From IMG/VR virus record IMGVR_UViG_3300003690_002850, positions 1 to 64,000 of that record: 64,000 nt of DNA; one strand, given 5' to 3'. Positions 49,837-57,002 of this stretch are shown one piece after another. The first letter of the stretch is position 1, and every line of letters begins with the position of its first letter. The stretch comes from a virus. The notes beneath the pieces were generated by a model, which was not told the origin of the DNA, ran no database searches, and was given only the letters and a program-made list of their open reading frames with translations. The position numbers and the translations under genes are program-made.

Positions 49837-50058
49837 TCAACTGCGTAATACCCTTTTTTGGTAAGAATATAAAGTTATTAACATTTTGCCTTGATCGAGA
49901 TTAACAATGTGAAAAAAGTTTTCTGCAAAATGAAGAATATTCTGTCTCGACTTCTTAAGAGACTTAACCATCTCAGGAGTCCACGCGTACTCCATATTAG
50001 GGTTAGGTAGGTTTGTATTACCTAAATAAAATTTATCGTCCTTTTTTAGCCTCGGCAC
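49837..50058 (-). CDS. gp17: Large terminase gp17, N-terminal fragment
   Basis: 73 residues from a GTG at 50058: NLPNPNMEYAWTPEMVKSL, ILHFAENFFHIVNLDQGKML then LYSYQKRVLR, matching the gp17 N-terminus and adenine-binding region. It stops at TGA (49837-49839) in the same frame as the main part, exactly where the P-loop should be. The stop looks like the scar of a ~45-base deletion rather than a point mutation. Confidence 0.88.
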   Translation of the reverse strand: MPRLKKDDKFYLGNTNLPNPNMEYAWTPEMVKSLKKSRQNILHFAENFFHIVNLDQGKMLITLYSYQKRVLRS

Positions 50059-50066
50059 TATAAATA
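50059..50066 (+). promoter_or_regulatory. Late promoter, exact TATAAATA, overlapping a divergent one
   Basis: TATAAATA ends five bases before the ATG at 50072. On the other strand TGTAAATA (50072-50065) ends six bases before the terminase GTG at 50058. The two promoters overlap within the 13 bases between the two start codons. Confidence 0.6.
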
Positions 50067-50071
50067 TTTAC

Positions 50072-51508
50072 ATGACCAGCAGAGATTTAAACTCTATTAA
50101 TGAAGCCTTTACCAAAGCTACGGGAAAGGTAGTTGCTGAAGAGACTGTAGAGTCGAAAGAAATTATAACTGAAGTCGCCGAGTCCTCGGGGGATCCGGTG
50201 GCACAGCAACCAAAGCGCCGCGGCATGTTTGATCCAGATTGGCGTTCGCGTAAGGGCAAGCATACGAAAAAAGCGACAAAAGCGGAGTTGAGACAAAGAG
50301 AACGTGAACGTACCCCTAGATCGAAGAAGGTAAAAGAAGATCTTGGACCGGATTTTGGTGATGAAGAAGATTTAGGTGATCCTTCTCGTCATAGTGGTGA
50401 TTATTTAGATGATGAGCCATTAGAGGTTGGAGATATAGTAGAGGTTGAAGGTGAAGGTTCAGATTTTGTAATTCTTAGTATTGATGGAGACTGGGTTTCA
50501 GCTGCCGAGGTAGGTGACGGAATTGAGGTTAAAAAAGATGCAGTTGTAAAGACATCGAGCATGACATGGGGCAAGAAAGAGTCAGTTAGAATTGAAAGAA
50601 AGCTAGTTACATTAAAGGAGAAAAAGAAAAGTATGAAGTATGCAAATATAATGGAAGATTTTGAAAACCTCTTATCGTCAAGTTCCAAAGGGTTTTCATT
50701 AAAATCTAGAATAAATGAAGAAGATGGGACGTCATTTAACCAGCCTAAGGAAGATGTTGGAGTTAAGCTTAATAAAAACCAACGCCCAGCTGATGAAGTT
50801 GATTCAGAAAAACAAGAATCGTCTACAGAAAATGTTGATGATGACGTACAAGAGCCAAAAGAAGCAGACAAAGCAGACAAGCCAGAAGAAAAAAATACTA
50901 AAAAAGAGAAGAAAGTTGTTGAGGATAGTATAAATAATTGTAACAAAGGTAATATTATGTCAGAAGATAAATCCATATTTGATAAGCTCTATGAGCAAGT
51001 TATGAGTGAAGACGACGATTTCGGTGCTGAGTTAGGTTTACCCGGCGGGGATGAAATCAGTGTTGGCGATGATGAGTTTGGCGACGAGGGTGGTGAAGAC
51101 ATCACTGTAACGTTAACTCCTGATCAAGCTGATGCTATTCGTGCTGTCGCTGATCAGCTTGCTCCGGCGGACGATCTTGATGCCGAGCTAGATGATCTCG
51201 GTGGTGAAGAGGAACCAGAAGAGGGATTTCGTCGCGAGGGCGCCGAATCTAGCGAAACAGTAGCTGAGGGAGATGAGACATCTTCTGGCAAGCCGACAAG
51301 TGACGGTGCGAAGACAGGTGTAGATCCTTCGAAGAGCGGGCACCACTCGGAACTACCTGCTGATGCTTTAGGTGGTAAGTCGACAGGTACAGGTGATGCG
51401 AAGGTTACGGATGATGCTCCTACAACCGGTAAAGCGACAACTGACGGTAAGACCGTGGGCGATAAGAAACACGGTAAAGGTCCGTTAAAGGCTAAAGCTA
51501 AGATCTAA
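50072..51508 (+). CDS. Acidic head-core-like protein with three leader-like modules
   Basis: 478 residues, strongly acidic and low in aromatic residues. Three sites look like capsid-targeting leaders, each preceding an (I/L)-x-E: at the N-terminus (DLNSINEAF), at 50632 (MKYANIMEDFENLL) and at 50957 (IFDKLYEQVMSED). AAGGAG lies upstream of the second Met and AAAGGT of the third, so internal starts are possible. Residues ~112-165 look like a small SH3-like domain (LEVGDIVEVEGEG). The C-terminus is Gly/Thr/Asp-rich. Probably a scaffold or internal head protein. Confidence 0.6.
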   Translation: MTSRDLNSINEAFTKATGKVVAEETVESKEIITEVAESSGDPVAQQPKRRGMFDPDWRSRKGKHTKKATKAELRQRERERTPRSKKVKEDLGPDFGDEEDLGDPSRHSGDYLDDEPLEVGDIVEVEGEGSDFVILSIDGDWVSAAEVGDGIEVKKDAVVKTSSMTWGKKESVRIERKLVTLKEKKKSMKYANIMEDFENLLSSSSKGFSLKSRINEEDGTSFNQPKEDVGVKLNKNQRPADEVDSEKQESSTENVDDDVQEPKEADKADKPEEKNTKKEKKVVEDSINNCNKGNIMSEDKSIFDKLYEQVMSEDDDFGAELGLPGGDEISVGDDEFGDEGGEDITVTLTPDQADAIRAVADQLAPADDLDAELDDLGGEEEPEEGFRREGAESSETVAEGDETSSGKPTSDGAKTGVDPSKSGHHSELPADALGGKSTGTGDAKVTDDAPTTGKATTDGKTVGDKKHGKGPLKAKAKI

Positions 51509-51534
51509 TACAATTAAAACATAGTACCTTTGAT

Positions 51535-51563
51535 AGCCCCTTACAATGTAAGGGGCTTTTTTT
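51535..51563 (+). terminator. Rho-independent terminator
   Basis: A perfect 10-bp stem (AGCCCCTTAC with GTAAGGGGCT), three-base loop, followed by a run of seven T. It ends the acidic head-core transcript. Confidence 0.9.
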
Positions 51564-51571
51564 ATTAAATA
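51564..51571 (+). promoter_or_regulatory. Late-type promoter (ATTAAATA)
   Basis: ATTAAATA directly after the terminator T-run, six bases before the ATG at 51578, so the two genes are insulated and separately expressed. Confidence 0.5.
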
Positions 51572-51577
51572 ATTAAA

Positions 51578-51886
51578 ATGTTATTCACTCGGAAATTCCT
51601 TGAAGCGTTAGGGTGTAAAAATTTATACAAATTGAGAGGGAGTACAGGTTCTGGTAGAAAGCATCAAAATTTGCTACCTGCTAGTAGTCGTGCGAAACCT
51701 GAGCCAAACAGTTTTAAAATTTTAAAAGCATCTCAAACAGGTACACATCGTTTAAGTGTTCAAGATATACAAGAACTAAAACAATTATATGGAATTACAG
51801 ATCTTGAGAAAGAAGGATCTAGAAATTTAGGTAATACAGGAATAACAATGTATATTGATAACAATCAATATTTTATTAAAAAGTAA
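51578..51886 (+). CDS. Hypothetical late protein, 102 aa
   Basis: Basic N-terminal half (TRKFLEALGCKNLYKLRGS) and a compact C-terminal half (SVQDIQELKQLYGITDLEKE, YIDNNQYFIKK). The start contains F-L-E, weakly like the leader sites. Not recognised. It ends one base into the neck-like gene. Confidence 0.5.
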   Translation: MLFTRKFLEALGCKNLYKLRGSTGSGRKHQNLLPASSRAKPEPNSFKILKASQTGTHRLSVQDIQELKQLYGITDLEKEGSRNLGNTGITMYIDNNQYFIKK

Positions 51887-52638
51887 TGGCATCGGCATGG
51901 AGTACAGATACAGTTACGGCAGTTAACTATCATAGTGACGCTGAGGATATTATTCGGTTTAATAATAAATCGTTGGGTGCTAACGAGCGTAATAAAACAT
52001 ATAAAAAATGGTGGAAGGAGCAAATAAGATTATATGGAACTAACGTTAGTTATTACGTCCGAAAATTTGATTTAGCTAACACTGATAAAGTGTATGGTGA
52101 AAACCCGTATCAAGGATATCAGGTTGCTCAGACCATGACTATGTTAATAGACTTAACCGATGGTGCAATAACATATTCTCAATATGGTTTAGTATCTGAT
52201 GATGAATTAACAGCAGTAATAGATATTGAAACTTATCAGCAAACTCTCTCTTCTTATTATCATTCTTCTGGTTATACTGGTACGTTAAGCGCTATGCCTA
52301 ATGCAGGGGATGTATTTCAATTAACCGAATATGGTTCAGTTGATCGACCTGGAGGAAAGGACGGAAAGATATTTGAAATTACAGAACGTATAGATCAAAT
52401 GGTTGGTGAGATCAATCAGCTCCAAGGTCATTATGTATTTAGACTCCGTGCTCGTAGAAACGATCATACATTCTTACCAGGATTGCCTGCTGAAGCTAAA
52501 TCTACTCAAGTTACTGATACGTCTGGTGTTGGGCCTTTAACAGCTCTCGAGACTGATTATATTAATGACTTAGATACAGAACAAGCGACATATTTTGATT
52601 ATGGATCTAACGACGATGTGTATGGAGATTATTACTAA
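51886..52638 (+). CDS. gp14: Neck protein gp14-like
   Basis: 250 residues (T4 gp14 is 256). The arrangement IRLYGTNVSYYVRKFD, then YGENPYQGYQVAQTMTMLID, GLVSDDELTAVIDIETY, GDVFQLTEYGSV then FEITERIDQMV and GHYVFRLRARRND follows the gp14 pattern (LYG.x.xYY, promoter-free core, load-bearing strands). gp14 joins the head and tail with gp13, which I do not find here. Its stop lies 32 bases inside the converging minus-strand gene. Confidence 0.55.
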   Translation: MASAWSTDTVTAVNYHSDAEDIIRFNNKSLGANERNKTYKKWWKEQIRLYGTNVSYYVRKFDLANTDKVYGENPYQGYQVAQTMTMLIDLTDGAITYSQYGLVSDDELTAVIDIETYQQTLSSYYHSSGYTGTLSAMPNAGDVFQLTEYGSVDRPGGKDGKIFEITERIDQMVGEINQLQGHYVFRLRARRNDHTFLPGLPAEAKSTQVTDTSGVGPLTALETDYINDLDTEQATYFDYGSNDDVYGDYY

Positions 52639-52828
52639 ATTCATACTCTACATCTTTTAATACAGAGTGATATCGCTCAGCGATATATTTGTTAATAGGA
52701 ATCGGCTTTAGACAATCTTTTGTATGTCCTATTTTTTCTGCTTTATCGGCGATAATATTTACTGCTTCAAATAAGCACAACCATCTCGCCAGTTGTGAAT
52801 AGTCTTTAGTAGGGGGGTTATTTCTCAT
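52607..52828 (-). CDS. Small hypothetical protein, 73 aa
   Basis: Predicted helical, with KDYSQLARWLCLFEAVNIIA then PINKYIAERYHSVL. Not recognised. Overlaps the upstream membrane protein gene by 11 bases and the neck gene on the other strand by 32. Confidence 0.45.
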   Translation of the reverse strand: MRNNPPTKDYSQLARWLCLFEAVNIIADKAEKIGHTKDCLKPIPINKYIAERYHSVLKDVEYEFSNNLHTHRR

Positions 52829-53231
52829 AAATCATATCAATTCCCTGATCAGGGAATGTTGTTGGTAATACAGTACTAATATCAATTTTTACTTTATTCT
52901 GAGCATCACAATCTTCACAAGTAAATTCATTGTCGTCCTTTGTTAATATTACGTATACATTATTCATTTTTTTACAGCTTTGACATTCAGCTAAAATTCG
53001 ATTTTGTTCTGCTAATTGAGATAAATGTAGCACCTCTTTTTCTAAATTTAAGCGAGCGTGATATCTAAGAATATTATTATATAGAAAAAAGAACAGTATT
53101 TGAGCACCGGTTGTTGCTATGAATACTTTTATAAAGCCAGTAAGGGAGGGATAAAATAAAACTGTTATACCGCTAATTGAACTTGAAATTAAAATTAAAA
53201 TTAATAAACTCTTAACTATCTGATTCGTCAT
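52818..53231 (-). CDS. Membrane protein with zinc-ribbon tail, 137 aa
   Basis: Two hydrophobic helices (about residues 7-27 and 33-51), then a helical basic linker and a cytosolic-type zinc ribbon: CQSC (83-86) and CEDC (105-108). The design suggests a membrane-anchored protein with a metal-stabilised domain. Function unknown. It overlaps both neighbours. Confidence 0.5.
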   Translation of the reverse strand: MTNQIVKSLLILILISSSISGITVLFYPSLTGFIKVFIATTGAQILFFFLYNNILRYHARLNLEKEVLHLSQLAEQNRILAECQSCKKMNNVYVILTKDDNEFTCEDCDAQNKVKIDISTVLPTTFPDQGIDMIYEK

Positions 53232-53574
53232 GATCTAAATCTTCTGACACTGATTTTATAAGATCCTGAATTTTTTGCAACTTTAAAGTTGCGGATTGTA
53301 CAACTTTTTCATCCATGTGTGTGGAAGGATTTTCAAAAAGTTGATTTAATAAATAAGTGGCATCAGATACATTTTTATATGCACTACCAAGTTGTTCGAT
53401 AAGATGATCACCAGGAAAAGGAACAAGTTCAGCTGAAATTTTATTATAAGTTGCTGGACTAGCCTTTGCAATATCAGCAAATGTTTTTGTAGTTGGTCGA
53501 ACGTGTCTAGACTTCACATCTTTCCAATACTTGTTAGTGTACTTATATAAATCTTCGAAAAGTAGGCCTTTCAT
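53212..53574 (-). CDS. Hypothetical late protein with leader-like start, 120 aa
   Basis: Start set at the second ATG (53574), which lies six bases from a minus-strand late core; the first (53577) is only three bases away. The N-terminus MKGLLFEDLYKY has an L-F-E site as in the leader-bearing genes, followed by a basic helical region and an acidic tail (SEDLDHDESDS). It overlaps the next gene by 20 bases. Function unknown. Confidence 0.5.
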   Translation of the reverse strand: MKGLLFEDLYKYTNKYWKDVKSRHVRPTTKTFADIAKASPATYNKISAELVPFPGDHLIEQLGSAYKNVSDATYLLNQLFENPSTHMDEKVVQSATLKLQKIQDLIKSVSEDLDHDESDS

Positions 53575-53580
53575 CATAAG

Positions 53581-53593
53581 TATTTATTAAATA
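53581..53593. promoter_or_regulatory. Bidirectional late promoter element
   Basis: TATTTATTAAATA reads AATAAATA on the minus strand (53588-53581, serving the gene starting at 53574) and ATTAAATA on the plus strand (53586-53593, serving ATG 53599). The flanks extend it to a near-palindrome (AAGTATTTATTAAATACTT). Confidence 0.55.
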
Positions 53594-53598
53594 CTTAC

Positions 53599-54033
53599 AT
53601 GGGAAAGTTTGAAAACAAATTTTTATCTTTACTTTTAGAAGATGAATTTGATGCAGCAGAACCATCAGCTGCTCCTGCCCAAGCGCCTGCCCCAGCAATT
53701 GATGCAGATCCAGAAGCCGATCGACAATCTTTTGCAAATGCTTTAGATGAACCAGATCATGCTAAAGATTTTGAAGATGTAATAGATTCGAACCCGAACG
53801 AGCAACAAGAACTTTCAGATTTACAAGAATGGATTACCAATATTGATGAGGTATTACAATATCTTAATGGTGGTATTTCTAGTGTGTTAGGTAAATTAAG
53901 AGATGATAATAAAGTAGGTACTATTTATGCTGATGTTACTGATGCTACAAAAAATGAAATTTTAGATGTATGTGAAAGATTAGCAGGATTAAATCAAATT
54001 TTTAAAAACCTTTATATAGAAAAACATAAATAA
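53599..54033 (+). CDS. Putative prohead core protein, 144 aa
   Basis: Begins MGKFENKFLSLLLEDEFDAA, with L-L-E near residue 12 as in T4 core-protein leaders. A Pro/Ala linker (APAQAPAPAID) follows, then an acidic helical region and a folded helical C-terminus (LQEWITNIDEVLQYLNGG). No exact match known to me, but leader, acidity and late promoter fit a prohead scaffold or core component. Confidence 0.6.
   Translation: MGKFENKFLSLLLEDEFDAAEPSAAPAQAPAPAIDADPEADRQSFANALDEPDHAKDFEDVIDSNPNEQQELSDLQEWITNIDEVLQYLNGGISSVLGKLRDDNKVGTIYADVTDATKNEILDVCERLAGLNQIFKNLYIEKHK
54025..54032 (+). promoter_or_regulatory. Late-type promoter (CATAAATA)
   Basis: CATAAATA at the end of the preceding gene, nine bases before the ATG at 54042. 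Confidence 0.4.
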
Positions 54034-54041
54034 TTAATATT

Positions 54042-54500
54042 ATGGCAGATACAGCAAGACGAGCGGAATTACAACGAGGAATAGAGGGTCACGAGATCCA
54101 GTCTAGAAAAGCTCGCATGGCTTGGAAAGCAGCGAGATCGGCATGGCAAGAGATTGAGAAGGATCATGACGGTGCTCCGGGAGCGGACATAACCGCTGCT
54201 CATGAGCGTGAAGAGAAGGCCGCTGAAGAGGTATATAGGGAAGCGAAAAAAGACAGAAAAAGAGCAGAAAAGGTATTAGCTGAATTTGATGCCGCCGAAG
54301 CTGCTGCTGATGCCACAGCGCCAAAGCCAGCACCAGCGCCAAAGCCAGCGCCAAAGCCAAAGCCAGCGCCCAAGGCGTCAGGTTATAAGTCTGATCTTGA
54401 TAAGAAATGGGCTGTTTATATAGCTGGTGAAAGAGCGGTTACTGATAAAGCGTGGGCTGATGAAATAGCTGGACCAAGGCCTGCAGGTTGGACTGGTTAA
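54042..54500 (+). CDS. Coiled-coil protein with Pro/Lys/Ala repeats, 152 aa
   Basis: Residues 1-90 are a charged, Ala-rich helix likely to form a coiled coil (AWKAARSAWQEIEKDHDGAP). Residues ~92-112 are a TolA-like PKPAPAPK repeat linker, followed by a short folded end (GYKSDLDKKWAVYIAGER). The codons are GC-richer than those of neighbours. Late-expressed and converging exactly on the primase stop. Function unknown, possibly structural. Confidence 0.5.
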   Translation: MADTARRAELQRGIEGHEIQSRKARMAWKAARSAWQEIEKDHDGAPGADITAAHEREEKAAEEVYREAKKDRKRAEKVLAEFDAAEAAADATAPKPAPAPKPAPKPKPAPKASGYKSDLDKKWAVYIAGERAVTDKAWADEIAGPRPAGWTG

Positions 54501-55529
54501 TTAAATTCTAGATAATAATAATTTACCTTTTAATTCAGTATAACTATTTTTAATTATAAACCGAGATGTAATTTCGTCTCGGTTTATTTTTACGCACAAA
54601 TCATTAAAATCTTTAAAATTTAATAACTCTTCAGGCCATATAAAACACTTTTCTCCTTGACTGAGTAATAATCGAGTTTTTTGTTTTGATGTTTCATCAC
54701 AGTGTTGATTATCAAGAACCCAAATACGTTTGTGAAAAGGTTTTTGAATTATTTGTTGTTCTTGTCGTTTTGTAAAACAAGATCTACCTTTACTGATACC
54801 ACCTACTGCAACACCATTTTTAACAAAAAAACTATCTATCGGTCCCTCGAAAATAAAAATATACTCTAAATTATTATCTATTTTATCGATATTAAATATT
54901 GTTTTATCAGCTCCTATTTTTGAGAGATATTTTGGCTTTGTATCTTTTTTGTTTTGTTTTAATTTTCTTGATTGATAAAATATGATTTTATTATTATCAT
55001 AAAACGGTATTATTATTCTATTTTTATGTACAAAATCATTTCTACTAAACCACAAAGATTTAGGTTTATTAATTGCTGTTAATAGTCTCCTCTCTTTGCA
55101 TGTAATTATAGCATGTGTTACCATTGGTTCATGACTATAAAAACTGCACTGGACTTTATCGTATAAATTAATACAATCACCAGGAAGAGATTGTGGTGGG
55201 TTATCGGGAGTTAATTTATCTTCTGTTTCAACGGGAATGTTAAATACATCTATATCTTTACATTCATTAATTATATCAATATAATTCTTACCTGTTACTT
55301 CTTGAACCCATTTTACAGGTGAACCACTCCAACCACAATTATGACAGAAAATATGATCTTCTTTTACTATATAGTAGAGTCTTCTCTTTTTATTCCAAGA
55401 CTTACCTTCTCTACAAACAGGACAACCTCCTTCATATACGTTAGTTAATTTCTTATACTTAGGATACCCCGCATATTGATAAAATTTTTCTACAATATAT
55501 TCTTGTGGTATTACGTCATTTAGGCTCAT
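54501..55529 (-). CDS. gp61: DNA primase gp61-like
   Basis: 342 residues (T4 gp61 is 342). Zinc finger CPVC (36-39) and CHNC (62-65), then a Toprim domain: FIFEGPIDSFFVKNGVAVGG (E228 region) and WVLDNQHCDE (D273). It makes RNA primers for lagging-strand synthesis, in T4 with the gp41 helicase, which is not in this window. The first gene reached after the + strand head genes; overlaps the next small gene by 14 bases. Confidence 0.9.
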   Translation of the reverse strand: MSLNDVIPQEYIVEKFYQYAGYPKYKKLTNVYEGGCPVCREGKSWNKKRRLYYIVKEDHIFCHNCGWSGSPVKWVQEVTGKNYIDIINECKDIDVFNIPVETEDKLTPDNPPQSLPGDCINLYDKVQCSFYSHEPMVTHAIITCKERRLLTAINKPKSLWFSRNDFVHKNRIIIPFYDNNKIIFYQSRKLKQNKKDTKPKYLSKIGADKTIFNIDKIDNNLEYIFIFEGPIDSFFVKNGVAVGGISKGRSCFTKRQEQQIIQKPFHKRIWVLDNQHCDETSKQKTRLLLSQGEKCFIWPEELLNFKDFNDLCVKINRDEITSRFIIKNSYTELKGKLLLSRI

Positions 55530-55707
55530 CTACTGATCGAACATCAACTATTTGTTTTGTAATAAATTGGCCGGTGTGAGGATCAGTATAATGCGCTTCT
55601 GTACGTATTTCATCACCCATTCTAACTTCTCTCATTGTAGGTGCAATTGTATTACCAGCAGGTCCCATTATATTATGAGGGTTTCTCTTATATTCAACTT
55701 TTTGCAT
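55516..55707 (-). CDS. Small hypothetical protein, 63 aa
   Basis: Lies between RNase H and primase and overlaps both by 14 bases. Mixed sequence (NPHNIMGPAGNTIAPTMREV then GDEIRTEAHYTDPHTGQFI) without clear fold; small and basic-polar. Not recognised. The overlap suggests translational coupling in the replication operon. Confidence 0.55.
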   Translation of the reverse strand: MQKVEYKRNPHNIMGPAGNTIAPTMREVRMGDEIRTEAHYTDPHTGQFITKQIVDVRSVDEPK

Positions 55708-56602
55708 TTTTAATCGCCTTCTTAATAATATTTATTATATTTTCATTATTATTAAATGATTCTCGCCATGAAGAATAATTTCTTACAATAGACCACATAT
55801 TTAATTTCTTTGCTTCTTCTATAAATTTATTATGATTACTTTTATGAGTTTTACATTTTTTTAATTGTTCTTCATATATAGGTACCTCATCTGGATAATA
55901 ATCATAACCAATTGACAAGTCCATTAATTCTAAGTTTCTTTCATAAATAACTTGCTGTTCTTCTGTTAATTTAGTTAGATCTAATTTTTTAAATCGAGCA
56001 AGCCCATATCTAGGTATACCTGGTATATTATCAGATTTATCACCTGTTACAGCTCTGTAATTTAAATATTGGTCTTTAGATACTCCTGTATATTCTTCAA
56101 AATTTTGTAATGTAACTATTTTCTTTTTTATAGGACTATAGATTTTAGTATCAACGGATATTGTTTGTAATAAATCTTTATCAGTTGTTACTATAACACT
56201 TTTACCAGGGAGGTGATCCGATAACCAAGCCATTAAGTCATCAGCTTCCATTCTAAGCGGAAACATATTATGTACACCTAGTAGGGAAATAATCTCTTGG
56301 ATTTTTTCTGAATACTCATGTACATCTTTAAATTTATCGTCATCCCTATTCGCTTTATATTCTACGGTAATAACTTCATTCCTGAAATTAGTAGAAGGCC
56401 ATTCTAATTTTTTATCCCATGTACAATAAATTTTTTTTGATTGAAATTTATCTACATAAGATTTTAGAGCTCGTAAAAATAGAAATATTTGACCTGGACT
56501 GTTTGCTTCGTCTAATTTAAAATTATTAGTCCAAAAGATTCGGTATAATAGATTGTTGCCATCTATTATAAGATTATTTGTTCCACCATTTTTCATTTTC
56601 AA
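55694..56602 (-). CDS. rnh: RNase H / 5'-3' exonuclease (T4 rnh type)
   Basis: 302 residues (T4 RNase H is 305). Flap-nuclease motifs in order: LIIDGNNLLYR (11-21, first Asp ligand), EADDLMAW (119-126), TTDKDL (139-144) and GDKSDNIPGI (187-196) of the helix-hairpin-helix. It removes RNA primers and flaps from lagging-strand fragments, in T4 with gp32. The start overlaps the end of the broken rmlB gene by 29 bases. Confidence 0.93.
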   Translation of the reverse strand: MKMKNGGTNNLIIDGNNLLYRIFWTNNFKLDEANSPGQIFLFLRALKSYVDKFQSKKIYCTWDKKLEWPSTNFRNEVITVEYKANRDDDKFKDVHEYSEKIQEIISLLGVHNMFPLRMEADDLMAWLSDHLPGKSVIVTTDKDLLQTISVDTKIYSPIKKKIVTLQNFEEYTGVSKDQYLNYRAVTGDKSDNIPGIPRYGLARFKKLDLTKLTEEQQVIYERNLELMDLSIGYDYYPDEVPIYEEQLKKCKTHKSNHNKFIEEAKKLNMWSIVRNYSSWRESFNNNENIINIIKKAIKNAKS

Positions 56603-57002
56603 TATACCACATTATAGTGTATCTTAAATCATCGGCAAATGTTTTTTTGGTTTCAGAAAATTCTAATTGTTGTCCTGTCTGAATTATCATTGATCGATAT
56701 ATTGAATCCATTAAGCTATATCTAAGATCATGACCTTTTCTATCTTCAACATATCTAATTAATTTTTTAGGCTTTTTCAAAATCGTCAAAATTATCTCTA
56801 CAATTTCAATATTAGATATTTCTGAATGGTAGTCTGTGTCAGGAGCAAGGTTATATATCTTTCCTGCATCTCCTTGTGTTAATACGTTGTATATTTTTTC
56901 GCAATGGTCTTTGACGTATATCCATTGACGTATGTTATTACCTTTTCCATATACTGGAATTTGTTCATTATTATTAGCTTTGTAAGCAATAACTGGAATA
57001 AA
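56574..57002 (-). CDS. rmlB: dTDP-glucose 4,6-dehydratase (RmlB), C-terminal fragment
   Basis: Read from 57002, this frame begins FIPVIAYKANNNEQIPVYGK then GNNIRQWIYVKDHCEKIYNV and ends with KLIRYVEDRKGHDLRYSL and NEKWWNK, the standard RmlB C-terminus. It cannot be translated from a start of its own inside the domain except Met 56789, which lies too far in. About 23 residues (the usual NNYGP segment) separate it from the N-terminal part, now lost with a frame change. It overlaps rnh. Confidence 0.85.
   Translation of the reverse strand, partial: FIPVIAYKANNNEQIPVYGKGNNIRQWIYVKDHCEKIYNVLTQGDAGKIYNLAPDTDYHSEISNIEIVEIILTILKKPKKLIRYVEDRKGHDLRYSLMDSIYRSMIIQTGQQLEFSETKKTFADDLRYTIMWYIENEKWWNK

Noticed and set aside
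49837-49839. TGA in terminase as recoded (selenocysteine or suppressed) codon
   Set aside because: No recoding element is visible, and readthrough would still leave about 15 essential P-loop residues missing, so a deletion explains it better.
49837-49900. Intron or intein inserted in the terminase P-loop
   Set aside because: Sequence is missing rather than added; there are no intein block motifs or homing endonuclease nearby.
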